Translations under genes and position numbers: made by a program
Shown: positions 63,894 through 64,000 of the stretch, in pieces
Numbering within the stretch: position 1 is the first letter of the stretch
How the letters are laid out: each line of letters starts with the position of its first letter
The notes under the pieces: model-generated
Databases searched by the model: none
Told to the model about the DNA's origin: nothing
What the model saw: the letters and a program-made list of their open reading frames with translations, nothing else
NCBI RefSeq assembly: GCF_013113835.1
Contig: NZ_VTYQ01000004.1
Location: 434,001-498,000 of the forward strand
From: Vibrio sp. RE88
GTDB taxonomy: Bacteria; Pseudomonadota; Gammaproteobacteria; Enterobacterales; Vibrionaceae
Direction: 5' to 3'
DNA: 64,000 nucleotides

Positions 63894-64000
63894 ATGAAAG
63901 ACCTTTTACATAAGATAAGTGTGGTGACTGAAAAGCTGGAACGCTTTTTAATTATGACAGCCATCCTCGTGATGATGGCGAATTCGACGGCAAACGCCAT
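63894..64000 (+). CDS. TRAP transporter small permease DctQ (3' part outside the window)
   Basis: The first 35 codons are visible, beginning MKDLLHKISVVTEKLERFLI and continuing into the first membrane helix (MTAILVMMAN...). This matches the start of DctQ-family small permeases, and the position after a DctP gene supports it. The large DctM permease is expected beyond the edge. The frame stays open to position 64000. Confidence 0.75.
   Translation, partial: MKDLLHKISVVTEKLERFLIMTAILVMMANSTANA

Noticed and set aside
1..64000. Search for CRISPR arrays, IS elements, integrons (attC) and prophage genes.
   Set aside because: No regularly spaced repeats, transposase, integrase or phage structural genes were seen.

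Overview
The window looks like part of a Vibrio genome, probably the secondary chromosome. The strongest clue is the block sbcD-sbcC-cqsS-cqsA-(TDT transporter)-clcA, which I recall in this order on Vibrio cholerae chromosome II. The density of GGDEF and chemoreceptor genes, a chitin-active LPMO and the general codon use also fit. No rRNA, insertion sequence, integrase, prophage or CRISPR array was seen. Family calls come from reading motifs; no database search was run.

Layout. 1-8.5 kb: a GGDEF protein cut by the window edge, a branched-chain 2-oxoacid dehydrogenase operon (E1a-E1b-E2, leftward), a Cache chemoreceptor and a GAF-GGDEF protein. 8.5-13.4 kb: a HopJ-like and a YjbR-like small protein, two identical tRNA-Cys genes enclosing two lipoproteins, a LysR regulator with a divergent FSP1/NDH-2-like flavoprotein, and a tRNA-Leu. 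13.4-18 kb: a leftward two-gene operon of secreted proteins, the first resembling subunit A of the alpha-xenorhabdolysin (XaxA/YaxA) pore-forming toxins, the second a large unrecognised exported protein, preceded by an AT-rich gap. 18-29.5 kb: a complete nitrate assimilation cluster (nasA-cobA-ybiB-like, nasT, nrtABC, nirBD). 29.5-34 kb: small genes including the NO-related ygbA, an MFS carrier, trxC and a FabH-type synthase. 34-42 kb: sbcDC and the CAI-1 quorum-sensing pair cqsS/cqsA. 42-50.5 kb: transporters, GTPases, the LPMO and two small exported proteins. 50.5-58.3 kb: a NIT-domain chemoreceptor, further GGDEF proteins, a solute-binding-like protein and a PAS chemoreceptor. 58.3-64 kb: a catabolic cluster (diaminopropionate ammonia-lyase, Lrp regulator, Asp/Glu racemase-like enzyme, M20 amidohydrolase, TRAP transporter) running off the right edge.

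How the parts work together. The nitrate cluster is the best integrated system. NrtABC imports nitrate, NasA reduces it to nitrite, NirBD reduces nitrite to ammonium, and CobA supplies the siroheme precursor. Both large transcription units have a sigma-54-like promoter and a leader with a strong intrinsic terminator; nasA also has an NtrC-like site. The ANTAR protein NasT, encoded between the units, is the obvious antiterminator, but no NasS partner is in the window. The NIT-domain chemoreceptor 26 kb away may add nitrate taxis. The right-end cluster can be read as import and breakdown of an N-acylated diamino acid to pyruvate and ammonia.

The most novel-looking items are the exported XaxA-like operon, the NasT leader RNAs with a long hairpin over the nasT ribosome binding site, a candidate small RNA between clcA and a CobW-type gene, and the diaminopropionate/TRAP catabolic cluster.
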